From an uncultured Cohaesibacter sp. (GTDB lineage Bacteria > Pseudomonadota > Alphaproteobacteria > Rhizobiales > Cohaesibacteraceae), in the NCBI RefSeq assembly GCF_963678225.1, contig NZ_OY782763.1:1240001-1304000 (forward strand): a DNA stretch of 64,000 bases, read 5' to 3'. Both the position numbers and the translations under genes were made by a program. This document shows positions 35,516 through 43,955 of the stretch, piece by piece (the stretch's first letter is position 1; every line of letters begins with the position of its first letter). Below the pieces are notes generated by a model. It made no database searches and was not told where the DNA came from. It saw nothing but the letters and a program-made list of their open reading frames with translations.

Positions 35516-36690
35516 GTGACATGAAAAAAGTCCCAACGGATGTAAAACTCGAAAACAAGATCGAAAAGATCTACGAGGATCGCGAGACAGAAATGCCCGA
35601 AAAGAAAAGCAAACGCTGGCCCCTGTTTTTTGGCCTCTTCGTCGCTGTCGCGGCCCTTTCTGGTGCCTATTACGCCTATGACACGCTCTATGCGTCCAAG
35701 CACGCTATCACCGACAACGCCTATGTGGGCGCCGATATTGCAGGCATCACCCCGCTGATTGCCGCTCCGGTGAAGGAAGTGCGCGTCAGCGATACTCAGC
35801 ATGTCGCTAAAGGCGATATTCTGGTGGTGCTGGATGATACAGACGCCAAGCTGCATCTGGCCCAAGCCGAAGCTGGCTATCAGCAGTCGCTGCGGGCCGT
35901 CAAGGCTCTGAATGCAACGGACAAGACCCTGCTCGCCCAGATCGAGGGCCGCAAGGCTGACCAGAAGCGCGCCGAAGCCCAACATGAAATGGCCGAGGCC
36001 AATTTCGCCAAGGCCAAGATCGACCTTGAACGCCGCCAAACTCTGGTCGAAAACGGCTCTGTCTCTGGCGATGAGCTAACCATGGCCGAAACCGCCTTCA
36101 AGAATGCCGAGGCCAATCTGGGAGCTGCAGAAGCGGCTTTGGAAGCAGCAAGCGCGGGTCTGGAAGCTGCAGAAGGCCAGCAAATGGCCAACGCAGCCAT
36201 GATCGAAGGCGCATCGGTGGAGAACAACCCACAAGTGCTGGTCGCCAAGGCTCAGCGCGATCAGGCGCAGGTCAATCTGGACCGTACCGTCATTCGCGCG
36301 CCGGTCAACGGTGTCGTTTCCATGCGCCGTGTACAGGTCGGTGAACGGGTTCAGCCGGGCATGCGCCTGATGGTCGTTGTCCCCCTTGATGAAGTCTATG
36401 TCGATGCAAACTTCAAGGAAGTGCAGCTGGAAAAGGTCAAGCCGGGCCAGTCTGTGACCTTGCATTCAGACCTTTACGGCAGCGATGTCGAATTTGAAGG
36501 CACTGTTGTGGGCTTCTCGGGTGGCACTGGCGCAGCCTTCTCCGCCGTTCCTGCCCAGAACGCCACCGGCAACTGGATCAAGGTTGTCCAGCGCCTACCG
36601 GTTCGCATTGCACTTAATCCTGAACAGCTGGAAGACCATCCGTTGGAAGTGGGCCTGTCCATGGAAGCAGACATTCATGTCGCTGAGTAA
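35512..36690 (+). CDS. HlyD/EmrA-family periplasmic adaptor
   Basis: The 392-residue protein has a short cytosolic start, one membrane helix (WPLFFGLFVAVAALSGAYYAY, about residues 36-56), a split biotinyl-lipoyl domain (AGITPLIAAPVKEVRVSDTQHVAKGD, closing with TVIRAPVNGVVSMRRVQVGE), a long Ala/Glu-rich coiled coil in between (about residues 110-245) and a beta-barrel. This is the EmrA-type adaptor that links an MFS pump to the outer-membrane channel. The GTG/ATG start overlaps the stop of the channel gene by 4 bases, and the pump gene follows 23 bases later. Confidence 0.94.
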   Translation: MSDMKKVPTDVKLENKIEKIYEDRETEMPEKKSKRWPLFFGLFVAVAALSGAYYAYDTLYASKHAITDNAYVGADIAGITPLIAAPVKEVRVSDTQHVAKGDILVVLDDTDAKLHLAQAEAGYQQSLRAVKALNATDKTLLAQIEGRKADQKRAEAQHEMAEANFAKAKIDLERRQTLVENGSVSGDELTMAETAFKNAEANLGAAEAALEAASAGLEAAEGQQMANAAMIEGASVENNPQVLVAKAQRDQAQVNLDRTVIRAPVNGVVSMRRVQVGERVQPGMRLMVVVPLDEVYVDANFKEVQLEKVKPGQSVTLHSDLYGSDVEFEGTVVGFSGGTGAAFSAVPAQNATGNWIKVVQRLPVRIALNPEQLEDHPLEVGLSMEADIHVAE

Positions 36691-36713
36691 TCGGACATAA
36701 AGGACACGAAAAG

Positions 36714-38231
36714 ATGACGAACGATGACAGCACAAGCCGGCCCCTGACAGGGGCCAGCCTAATAATTGCTGCTCTGGCGATCGGCACCGGCAACTTTCTT
36801 GTCGTGCTGGACAGCACGATTGCAAACGTATCGGTCCCCACGATTGCCGGATCTCTGGGTGTTTCCATGTCGCAGGGCACATGGGTCATCACCTCCTATG
36901 CCGTGGCTGAAGCCATCACGGTTCCGCTAACGGGTTGGCTGGCCATGAAGTTCGGTGCCGCACGAACCTTCATATTCTGCTTCTTTGCCTTTGCGCTGGT
37001 CTCCCTTTATTGCGGCATGGCCGGCTCGCTCAACTCGCTCATCCTCGGACGCGTGATGCTCGGCCTGGTCGGCGGCCCTATTATGCCGCTATCCCAAATG
37101 CTGCTGATGCGCATCTTCCCCAAGGAGAAAGCCACAGCCGCCTCTGTGCTCTGGGCGATGACAACTCTTATCGGCCCGATTGCGGGCCCTATTCTGGGAG
37201 GCATCATCTGCGACAGTTATGGCTGGCAGTGGATCTTCCATATCAAGGTACCTGTGGCCATTATCGGTGGTCTGGTCGTATGGGCCTTCCTCAGGCATCA
37301 ACCCGATCCCAAAGCCAAGGCACGCATTGATGCCGTCGGCCTTGGCTTGCTGATCATCTGGGTCGGAGCACTGGAGATCATGCTCGAAGAAGGGCGAGAC
37401 AAAGATTGGTTCTCCTCGCCGGAAATCTGCATCCTCGGAGCGATCGCCGTCATAGGTTTCCTCTCGTTCCTGATCTGGGAGTTGACTGACGAAAACCCGA
37501 TTGTAGACTTGCGCATCTTCAGGCACAGGGGCTTTACGGCTGCCTCGGTGACCTTTGCCGGAGGCTTTGCCGCCTTCTTTGCCTCGGTGGTGATCCTTCC
37601 TTTGTGGCTACAGCAGAATATGGGGTACACCGCCACCTGGGCTGGCTATGCCACCGGCATCATGGGCATATTGGCCATGGTATCTGCACCCATTGTCGGC
37701 AAGGTGGTCGAAGTGGTTGATGCCCGCATCATTCTCTCTACGGGCCTTCTGGGGCTCGGCGCGATGATGGCATGGCGCATGACCTTTAACGGCGATGTGA
37801 CCTTCATGCAAATGGCGTGGCCGACGCTCTTCACCGGTCCCTTCATGGTGATGTTCTTCGTGCCCGTCACAGGACTGGCTCTGGCCACCGTGGAACCCCA
37901 TGAGCAAGCCAACGCGGCAGGGCTCTCCAATTTCATGAGAACGCTCGCAGGGGCCTTTGCGACCTCTCTGGTACAAACCCAGTGGCAGAATACGGCACGC
38001 GTGAAGCAGAATGAGCTCGTCAACATGATGCCCAACACCGACCGGGTCATCAATGACATGATGCAGAGCGGCATGTCCCATGATGCAGCCGTCGGTAGCC
38101 TCAGCTACACGATCTATCATCAGAGTGTGCTGCTCTCGACGCTGGAAATGTTCGGCATTATCACGGTCGTCTTCGGCTTTGCCGCCCTGTTGCCATGGCT
38201 CGCCCCACGGGCCAACATCGTGCAACACTAA
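36714..38231 (+). CDS. DHA2-family MFS drug exporter (EmrB/QacA type)
   Basis: The 505-residue, 14-helix proton-driven exporter has the DHA2 features VVLDSTIANVSVPTIAGSLG in helix 1, motif A-like GWLAMKFGAARTF in loop 2-3, and the antiporter motif region LGRVMLGLVGGPIMPLSQ in helix 5. It completes the tripartite pump with the upstream adaptor and outer-membrane lipoprotein. Such pumps export hydrophobic toxins, uncouplers or quaternary amines. The operon is closed by a strong terminator at 38289. Likely repressed by the divergent TetR gene. Confidence 0.94.
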   Translation: MTNDDSTSRPLTGASLIIAALAIGTGNFLVVLDSTIANVSVPTIAGSLGVSMSQGTWVITSYAVAEAITVPLTGWLAMKFGAARTFIFCFFAFALVSLYCGMAGSLNSLILGRVMLGLVGGPIMPLSQMLLMRIFPKEKATAASVLWAMTTLIGPIAGPILGGIICDSYGWQWIFHIKVPVAIIGGLVVWAFLRHQPDPKAKARIDAVGLGLLIIWVGALEIMLEEGRDKDWFSSPEICILGAIAVIGFLSFLIWELTDENPIVDLRIFRHRGFTAASVTFAGGFAAFFASVVILPLWLQQNMGYTATWAGYATGIMGILAMVSAPIVGKVVEVVDARIILSTGLLGLGAMMAWRMTFNGDVTFMQMAWPTLFTGPFMVMFFVPVTGLALATVEPHEQANAAGLSNFMRTLAGAFATSLVQTQWQNTARVKQNELVNMMPNTDRVINDMMQSGMSHDAAVGSLSYTIYHQSVLLSTLEMFGIITVVFGFAALLPWLAPRANIVQH

Positions 38232-38288
38232 AAGTGTGGTTTGCGCCGTAGCCATACAATAAAGGGACGGCCTAAGCCAAAAACAACA

Positions 38289-38326
38289 AACGCCCGCTCC
38301 GGATACAGATCCGGGGCGGGCGTTTT
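38289..38326 (+). terminator. intrinsic terminator of the efflux operon
   Basis: AACGCCCGC-T-CCGGAT pairs with ATCCGG-G-GCGGGCGTT over an ACAG loop; TTTTC follows. Confidence 0.9.
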
Positions 38327-38391
38327 CATAGCAACCGGCATTCCCTAACACCATAATCTCGGCAGTATCCGGCAGGAATGACCTTATCTAT

Positions 38392-38595
38392 TCAAGCATC
38401 TTTCTTTTCAGACGCCGGACAGCTATTGAACCCGATGAGGGTGTAAAGCGGGCAGAAGCGGAACAAACCGGTTGCCAACGGAATGATACCCAGCAGACCC
38501 CATAGTGTTTGCGGTCCGATGAAAACGATCGCAAGCAAGACGATACCAACGATCACACGAATAATCCGATCGAGCTTTCCAACATTCACAGTCAT
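38392..38595 (-). CDS. DUF2892 (YgaP-type) inner-membrane protein
   Basis: AAAGGAG lies seven bases before the ATG at 38595. The 67-residue product has the DUF2892 pattern: NVGKLDRIIRVIVGIVLLA, then a hydrophobic pair of helices (LLAIVFIGPQTLWGLLGIIPLATGLFRFCPLY) and GFNSCPAS. The same domain forms the membrane part of the rhodanese YgaP; here it stands alone. Two cysteines (FCPLYTLIGFNSC) are conserved and could bind metal or sulfane sulfur. Function unknown. Confidence 0.87.
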   Translation of the reverse strand: MTVNVGKLDRIIRVIVGIVLLAIVFIGPQTLWGLLGIIPLATGLFRFCPLYTLIGFNSCPASEKKDA

Positions 38596-38718
38596 AATCT
38601 GACTCCTTTGTAGCAAGGTCTGCATCTTACTCCCATATAAGCATTCACCCTAGGTAAAACACGTATATGCGATCTTAAGTCACAGCTCAGACGCCTGCGC
38701 ACTGGCATCCAGGAGCGA

Positions 38719-39264
38719 TCAGAGCCCCTCAAAAGCGACCAATGTATGCACATCAATGCCGCGCTCCTTGAGAAGCGACGCGCCGCCCAGATCAGGAAGA
38801 TCGATCACGAAAGCCGCCCCTTCAACCTTACCACCCACACTTTGCAAAAGCTCGCAAGCCGCCACAGCCGTTCCTCCCGTCGCAATCAGATCGTCAACCA
38901 GAAGCACCTTCTCGCCAGAAGCAACCGCATCATCATGCATCTCGATCCGGTCGGTGCCATATTCCAGAGAATAATCCTGCGCAACCACCTTGCCGGGCAA
39001 CTTGCCCTGCTTGCGGATGGGAACGAATCCCACGCCAAGATAATCCGCCATTGCACCGCCGAAAATGAAGCCGCGCGCTTCGATACCAACAATCTTCTCG
39101 ATACCCTTATCAAGATAGGGCGCAGAAAGATCACGGATGGATTGCTTGAAGCCGTCAGCATGAGAAATGAGGCTGGTAATATCTCTGAAGATGATGCCTC
39201 GCTTGGGATAATCCGGAATGGATCGGATGAGGCTCTTGAGATCAAGTTTTTCGCTGCTTTGCAT
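38719..39264 (-). CDS. apt: adenine phosphoribosyltransferase
   Basis: Apt converts adenine and PRPP to AMP in purine salvage. The 181-residue product has the family blocks [42 protein letters not shown] and the PRPP-binding motif [17 protein letters not shown] (about residues 120-136). In many rhizobia apt sits just downstream of the petABC bc1 operon; here a LacI-type gene lies between. Normal length. Confidence 0.95.
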   Translation of the reverse strand: MQSSEKLDLKSLIRSIPDYPKRGIIFRDITSLISHADGFKQSIRDLSAPYLDKGIEKIVGIEARGFIFGGAMADYLGVGFVPIRKQGKLPGKVVAQDYSLEYGTDRIEMHDDAVASGEKVLLVDDLIATGGTAVAACELLQSVGGKVEGAAFVIDLPDLGGASLLKERGIDVHTLVAFEGL

Positions 39265-39565
39265 TCGCTAGGCTCCGCTTCTCGCAATTCTTAGATAAGC
39301 ACCGGCTTCCTGTTGGACGCAGCCGTACCCTTTATCGGCATCCAGTTGCTGGATCTGCCCTCCCCCTAGATATGGACAAGAAATCCAGCCAAGGCAATTC
39401 AAAAAGTGCAGCCCCCCCTCCCAAATGGGCGCAGAAACAACGCATGCAGCGTCAAAAAGTGAAAGCCTCCCAACCTCACTCACAAAAGCCGCCCGGATAC
39501 GGGATCAGAAGCTTCACAGGCCAAAGCCGTAAGGGCAAAACCGCTTGGCTACGTCGCAAGCCTGC
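39265..39565. other. region between the LacI gene and apt
   Basis: About 300 bases. A plus-strand frame (39372-39686) is rich in Lys, Arg, Gln and Pro but overlaps the LacI gene by 120 bases and has no ribosome binding site; I do not accept it. Otherwise nothing seen except the likely apt promoter. Confidence 0.4.
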
Positions 39566-40621
39566 TCACTTTTCTCCAGGAAGAGGCTGTCCGCTCAAAT
39601 GCAGGAAATGGGGAAGAAAAAGGGGCGAAGGTTTTTCCTCGCCATCCCAGACCGCTTTCAGAGCGGCAACACTGCCGTGTCCATAATGTTCGGCAGACAC
39701 GCCAATGGAGTTCAGCCACCCCGCGATCCATGGATTGAGAGGGCAAGCATCAAACCCGATAAAGCCGAAGTCCCTTACAGGGTCCATACCGCGTTCGGTA
39801 ACCAGCCGATAGGCCCCATAAGCCAGAATGTCGCTCATGCAAAGAATGACCCTCGGCGGGTTATCGCGTTCCAAAATCTGGGCCATGGCAGCATAGCCCA
39901 CTTCCAGATGATTGAGCCCTTCGACATGTGCATGCAGGATGTCCTGCTCCGTGATCCCAGCTTCAGCCAGTCCGTCCAGAACGCCTTGACGCCGATAGGT
40001 CGCAGCCGTTCGATCAAGAGACCCATGAATGAGCGCCACGTTGCGAATACCCCGAGCAATCAGTAGATCAGCCACGTCGCGCCCAGTCCGGTAATTGTCG
40101 ATTCCCATATAGGGACTATCGCTATCGTTCGGATCGGGCCGATTGACAAACAGCATCGGCGGACCACTCTCACGCATCCGGTCGAGAACCGGGCTTCCCA
40201 CAGCTCCAACGATGATTACCGCCCGCGCCAGTTGAGATTGCATTTCAAGCAGATATTCATCTTGCACATCGGCGCGCTCATAAGTATCGCAAACGGACAT
40301 GACATAGCCTTCGTCCCGCAACGCCCTTTCTATAGAGGCGGCGATAGCGGCCATGGTGGGGTTTTCGATGGCGGCGGCCAGAAGGCCAATAATGCGACTC
40401 TCCTGACAGCGTAAAGCCCGTCCGATGCTCGCCGGACGATAGTGCAATGACTCCACAGAAGCCCGGACGCGCTCTACGGTTTGCTTTGATGCCTTGTTGG
40501 TGATGCCATTGATAATTCTTGAGGCGGTAGCAATAGAGACGCCGGCATGTGCAGCAACCATGGCAAGAGATACACGGCCACTTTTGTTGTTGTTTTGTTT
40601 AGTCTCGGTTTTTGCTGGCAT
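39566..40621 (-). CDS. LacI-family transcriptional regulator
   Basis: The 351-residue product has a 15-residue Lys/Asn-rich start, the LacI helix-turn-helix (SLAMVAAHAGVSIATASRIING), a hinge helix (YRPASIGRALRCQ) and a periplasmic-binding-protein-like sensor domain (IIGLLAAAIENPTMAAIAASIE to FDACPLNPWIAG). GAGAGG precedes the ATG. No sugar-transport or catabolic gene is adjacent, so its targets are likely elsewhere. Its own promoter region (40622-40700) is very A+T-rich. Confidence 0.9.
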   Translation of the reverse strand: MPAKTETKQNNNKSGRVSLAMVAAHAGVSIATASRIINGITNKASKQTVERVRASVESLHYRPASIGRALRCQESRIIGLLAAAIENPTMAAIAASIERALRDEGYVMSVCDTYERADVQDEYLLEMQSQLARAVIIVGAVGSPVLDRMRESGPPMLFVNRPDPNDSDSPYMGIDNYRTGRDVADLLIARGIRNVALIHGSLDRTAATYRRQGVLDGLAEAGITEQDILHAHVEGLNHLEVGYAAMAQILERDNPPRVILCMSDILAYGAYRLVTERGMDPVRDFGFIGFDACPLNPWIAGWLNSIGVSAEHYGHGSVAALKAVWDGEEKPSPLFLPHFLHLSGQPLPGEK

Positions 40622-40775
40622 AGAGCCTCTCTATAGCTAAATTTTATACTTCCATATATAGTATTTAATATAACTACAAGCTTCCCGAGATTTTTTCCTT
40701 TACACAATCGTAGCAGATCCCCTGAGCGCATGCCGATCAGGCGCCTCCCTTTTTCAATCGAGCCTCTCAACCAGA

Positions 40776-40805
40776 AAACAAAAAAGGGCCCCGAAAAGGG
40801 GCCCT
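40776..40805 (-). terminator. intrinsic terminator of the petABC operon
   Basis: On the minus strand GGGCCCC-TTTTC-GGGGCCC followed by TTTTTTGTTTTC: a perfect 7-bp G/C stem and a good U-tract, 31 bases after the petC stop. Confidence 0.9.
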
Positions 40806-40836
40806 CATTTGAGTTTTAAACCAGATGCTTCGTGAA

Positions 40837-41718
40837 TCAATGCTTCACTTTTGACCACAATTTGCGCTTGGTGAAGAACATCAGGAACGAGAAGACAACA
40901 AGGAAGATGAGAGCATTCACGCCCACCCGCTTGCGTTCTTCCAGCTTGGGCTCTGCCGCCCACATCAGGAAGGACGTCACATCCTTGGCATATTGCTCGG
41001 TGGTCATAGGCGTTCCGTCGGTATATTCCACCAGTTCATCAGAAAGCGGCGGTGCCATGCCGATCGCGACACCAGATCCGAATGCCGGGTTGTAATATTT
41101 GTCGCCGACAGTTTCTTCCAGCTCTTCAGGCGTTTCCTCATAAGAGGTCAGAAGGGCATAGATATAATCCGGCCCATATTCCTGATAGGCGGTTACCGGA
41201 TGCCAGATCATACGCAGAATGTCATTGAAGACTTCCACCCCGACGTCAGGACCGACAGACGCAGCGCGCGCCTTGGCGATCAGGGAAAGATCAGGCGGCG
41301 CCTTGCCACCGTTTGCAGCTGCAGCTGCTTCCACGTTGGGGAAAGGCGATGGGAAATGATCGAACGGCTTGCCCGGACGGGTGAACATGTCCCCTTCAGA
41401 ATCCGGACCATCCTCGATGTCATAGTCAGCAGCAATCGCTTTGACTTCATCGTCGGTATAGCCAAGAGCTCCTTCCTGACCCAGATTGCGGAAAGCAATA
41501 TAGTCCAGAGAATGGCAACTTGAGCAAACCTCACGATAAATCTGGAAGCCGCGCTGCAGCTGTGCCTTGTCAAATTTCCCGAACGGGCCAGAGAAGGTCC
41601 AGTCCTGTTTTTCGTATTTGTGGCCGCCTTCGCCCGAAGCCATCGCCCCGGCGGATGAAACCGCCATGGCGCCAGCAACAACGAGCGCGCGAACCGCAGT
41701 TTTGGTAAGCGTAATCAT
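40837..41718 (-). CDS. petC: cytochrome c1
   Basis: The c1 heme subunit of the bc1 complex passes electrons from the Rieske center to cytochrome c. The 293-residue product has a signal peptide (ALVVAGAMAVSSAGAMA), the heme c site CSSCHSLDYIAFRNLG (about residues 65-80), the methionine-ligand region GMAPPLSDELVEYTDG, and a C-terminal anchor helix (VNALIFLVVFSFLMFF) with basic cytosolic end. It is the last gene of petABC; the stop is followed by a strong terminator. Confidence 0.96.
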   Translation of the reverse strand: MITLTKTAVRALVVAGAMAVSSAGAMASGEGGHKYEKQDWTFSGPFGKFDKAQLQRGFQIYREVCSSCHSLDYIAFRNLGQEGALGYTDDEVKAIAADYDIEDGPDSEGDMFTRPGKPFDHFPSPFPNVEAAAAANGGKAPPDLSLIAKARAASVGPDVGVEVFNDILRMIWHPVTAYQEYGPDYIYALLTSYEETPEELEETVGDKYYNPAFGSGVAIGMAPPLSDELVEYTDGTPMTTEQYAKDVTSFLMWAAEPKLEERKRVGVNALIFLVVFSFLMFFTKRKLWSKVKH

Positions 41719-41741
41719 GGGTTGTCCCTTTCCTCGCTCGT

Positions 41742-42995
41742 TCAGGCTCTTGCTTCTACCGCAGCAGAATCACCATGTTTGGCCAAGACTGCTTCATTGA
41801 TCGATGCGGGCAGTGGCTTCGGTTTCTCGATGAACCCGAGCACTGGCAGGATGACCAGGAAGTAGGCGAAATAGTAGACCGTGAAGATACGCGCCCAGAG
41901 CACATAGCCTCCCTCTGCCGGTTTACCACCCAAATAGCCAAGCCCGATGCAGACCACGACAAAGATCCAGAAGAACTGGCGCCCCAGCGGACGATAGTTC
42001 ATGGAACGCACTTTGGAGGTATCCAGCCATGGCAGCACGAAGAGAACCCCGATCGCACCGAACATGGCCAACACGCCCAGAAGCTTGTCAGGAATAGCGC
42101 GCAGGATCGCGTAGAATGGCAGGAAGTACCATTCAGGTACGATGTGCGGAGGCGTTACCAGCGGATCGGCCGGAATATAGTTGTCCGGATGGCCCATAAA
42201 GTTTGGCACCATGAACATCATCCAGGCAAAGAACACCAGGAACACGACAATCGCGAAGATATCCTTGATCGTGTAATACGGGGTAAAGGCCACCGTATCA
42301 TTGCTGTCTTTCACCTCAACCCCGGTCGGGTTGTTGTTGCCGACCACATGGAAAGCCCAAATATGCAGGGCAACCACGCCAACCAGCATGAATGGCAGCA
42401 GATAGTGCAAGGAGAAGAAGCGGTTGAGCGTCGGGTTATCGACCGAGAACCCACCCCAGAGCAGCGTCACGATTGCGTCGCCAACATACGGGAAGGCCGA
42501 GAACAGGTTGGTAATAACCGTCGCGCCCCAGAAGGACATCTGTCCCCATGGCAGCACATAGCCCATGAAGCCGGTTGCCATCATCAACAGGAAGATCACG
42601 ACACCCAGAATCCAGACCACTTCACGCGGGGCCTTGTAGGACCCGTAATAAAGGCCTCGGAAAATATGGATATAAACGGCAATAAAGAACATAGACGCGC
42701 CGTTGGAATGCATATAGCGCAGCATCCAGCCCCAGTTCACATCACGCATGATATGCTCAACAGAGGCAAAGGCCAGCGTGGTGTTGGGCACATAATGCAT
42801 GACCAGCACAATGCCGGTCACGATCTGCGCCACAAGGCACACGGCGAGAATGGCGCCGAAAGTCCAGAAGTAATTAAGGTTCTTGGGAACAGGGTAAGCA
42901 ATGAAGGAAGAATGCACCAGACCGGCAATCGGCAGGCGACTTTCCATCCATTTCAAAAACCCGTTCTGCGGCTCGAAGGTCGAATGTCCGCTCAT
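41742..42995 (-). CDS. petB: cytochrome b of the bc1 complex
   Basis: The 417-residue, eight-helix subunit holds hemes bL and bH and both quinone sites. Visible motifs: [26 protein letters not shown] (first heme His), [17 protein letters not shown] (Qo loop), [18 protein letters not shown] (second pair of His) and the Qo-site [18 protein letters not shown] near residue 275. The size is normal for unsplit alphaproteobacterial cytochrome b. It is the middle gene of the petABC operon, 29 bases after petA and 23 before petC. Confidence 0.97.
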   Translation of the reverse strand: MSGHSTFEPQNGFLKWMESRLPIAGLVHSSFIAYPVPKNLNYFWTFGAILAVCLVAQIVTGIVLVMHYVPNTTLAFASVEHIMRDVNWGWMLRYMHSNGASMFFIAVYIHIFRGLYYGSYKAPREVVWILGVVIFLLMMATGFMGYVLPWGQMSFWGATVITNLFSAFPYVGDAIVTLLWGGFSVDNPTLNRFFSLHYLLPFMLVGVVALHIWAFHVVGNNNPTGVEVKDSNDTVAFTPYYTIKDIFAIVVFLVFFAWMMFMVPNFMGHPDNYIPADPLVTPPHIVPEWYFLPFYAILRAIPDKLLGVLAMFGAIGVLFVLPWLDTSKVRSMNYRPLGRQFFWIFVVVCIGLGYLGGKPAEGGYVLWARIFTVYYFAYFLVILPVLGFIEKPKPLPASINEAVLAKHGDSAAVEARA

Positions 42996-43024
42996 GACTG
43001 GTCTCCTTAAGACATTTGCGGGCG

Positions 43025-43549
43025 TCAGCCGATTTTGATCAGGGTATCGCTAACAAACTCATAGGGTGGCAACTCCAGATTCAGTGGAGCAGGACCCTGG
43101 CGGATTCGACCGGCGGAATCATAGTGCGATCCGTGGCATGGGCAGAACCAGCCATCATAATCGCCCTTCTGTCCTTCGGGTACACACCCCAGATGCGTGC
43201 AGATGCCGATCATGATCAGCCACTGTTCCTTGCCGGGTTTGGTGCGCTCTTCATCGGTCTGAGGATCGCGAAGGTCAGCCACGTCGACAGCTTTGGCCTC
43301 TTCAATCTCAGTCGGAGTTCTATGCCGAATGAATACCGGTTTGCCGCGCCATTTGACAGTGAGGCTTTGTCCCTCTTCAATTGAGGAAATATCCACTTCA
43401 ATGGATGAAAGCGCCACAGCGCTGGCATCGGGGTTCATCTGGTCAATAAATGGCCAAGCGAGCGCAGCTGCGCCGACGGCCCCAAACGCTCCGGTCGCGA
43501 TATAAAGAAAATCGCGGCGGGTTGGTTCTTCCCTTTCGCTGGTAGCCAA
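43025..43549 (-). CDS. petA: ubiquinol-cytochrome c reductase iron-sulfur subunit (Rieske)
   Basis: The 174-residue product has a twin-arginine signal-anchor ([23 protein letters not shown]) and the Rieske cluster motifs CTHLGC (about residue 129) and CPCHGSHYD (about 149), which bind the 2Fe-2S center with two Cys and two His. It takes one electron from ubiquinol at the Qo site. As the first gene of petABC it carries the operon promoter in the region 43550-43700. The PetP/PetR-like regulators at 11.4-12.7 kb are candidates for its control. Confidence 0.97.
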   Translation of the reverse strand: MATSEREEPTRRDFLYIATGAFGAVGAAALAWPFIDQMNPDASAVALSSIEVDISSIEEGQSLTVKWRGKPVFIRHRTPTEIEEAKAVDVADLRDPQTDEERTKPGKEQWLIMIGICTHLGCVPEGQKGDYDGWFCPCHGSHYDSAGRIRQGPAPLNLELPPYEFVSDTLIKIG

Positions 43550-43928
43550 GACGAGGTCCTCTTCTAGCCAGTGTCCAACTTCCAGCTCGCCTGCGCCTCC
43601 AAATAATCACGTCTCTTGCGAAACGATAAAGTCCCAAAATCGCGGCGAGCCAATTTCACCGGTGCTCGTTCACATTACCGAGACCAGTCAAACACTTTTT
43701 ACATTGATCGCTGATGTTGTCTAGAGAGGCAAATCGCAGAAACTGCCGATTTTCAGCAGTTTGGCCTGACAAATTCGTCTTATATCGGCAAAAATTGAGC
43801 GAAACACCGCAGGACTACTACTTATCCAAGCGGTTCCCACAATGCGTATTTCCGCTTGTCTTCGACCTTTTGATTGGAATGATTCTAGTGGAAAACAGGC
43901 CATCTCCGGCCAAAATAGCCGATTTTGG
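43550..43928. other. petA promoter region and hairpin-rich spacer
   Basis: No gene seen. The petA-proximal half is the operon promoter region. Two small hairpins are visible: AAACTGC/GCAGTTT (43740-43762) and CCAAAAT-AGCCG-ATTTTGG (about 43907-43927), the second directly beside the terminator hairpin of the ABC exporter gene. Confidence 0.45.
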
Positions 43929-43955
43929 CAATCAGGCGATAAAACCGCCTGATTG
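43929..43955 (-). terminator. hairpin overlapping the end of the ABC exporter gene
   Basis: CAATCAGGCG / CGCCTGATTG, a perfect 10-bp stem with a seven-base loop that includes the stop codon region. No U-tract follows directly, so terminator activity is uncertain. Confidence 0.45.

Noticed and set aside
39372-39686. Lys/Arg/Pro-rich plus-strand frame of 104 codons
   Set aside because: No ribosome binding site, overlaps the LacI gene by 120 bases, and the composition changes at the overlap as expected of a shadow.
41775-43010. Long plus-strand open frame (411 codons) opposite cytochrome b
   Set aside because: Its composition (many His, Gln, Asp, Arg) is what the antisense of a hydrophobic membrane protein gives; no ribosome binding site; petB on the other strand is certain.
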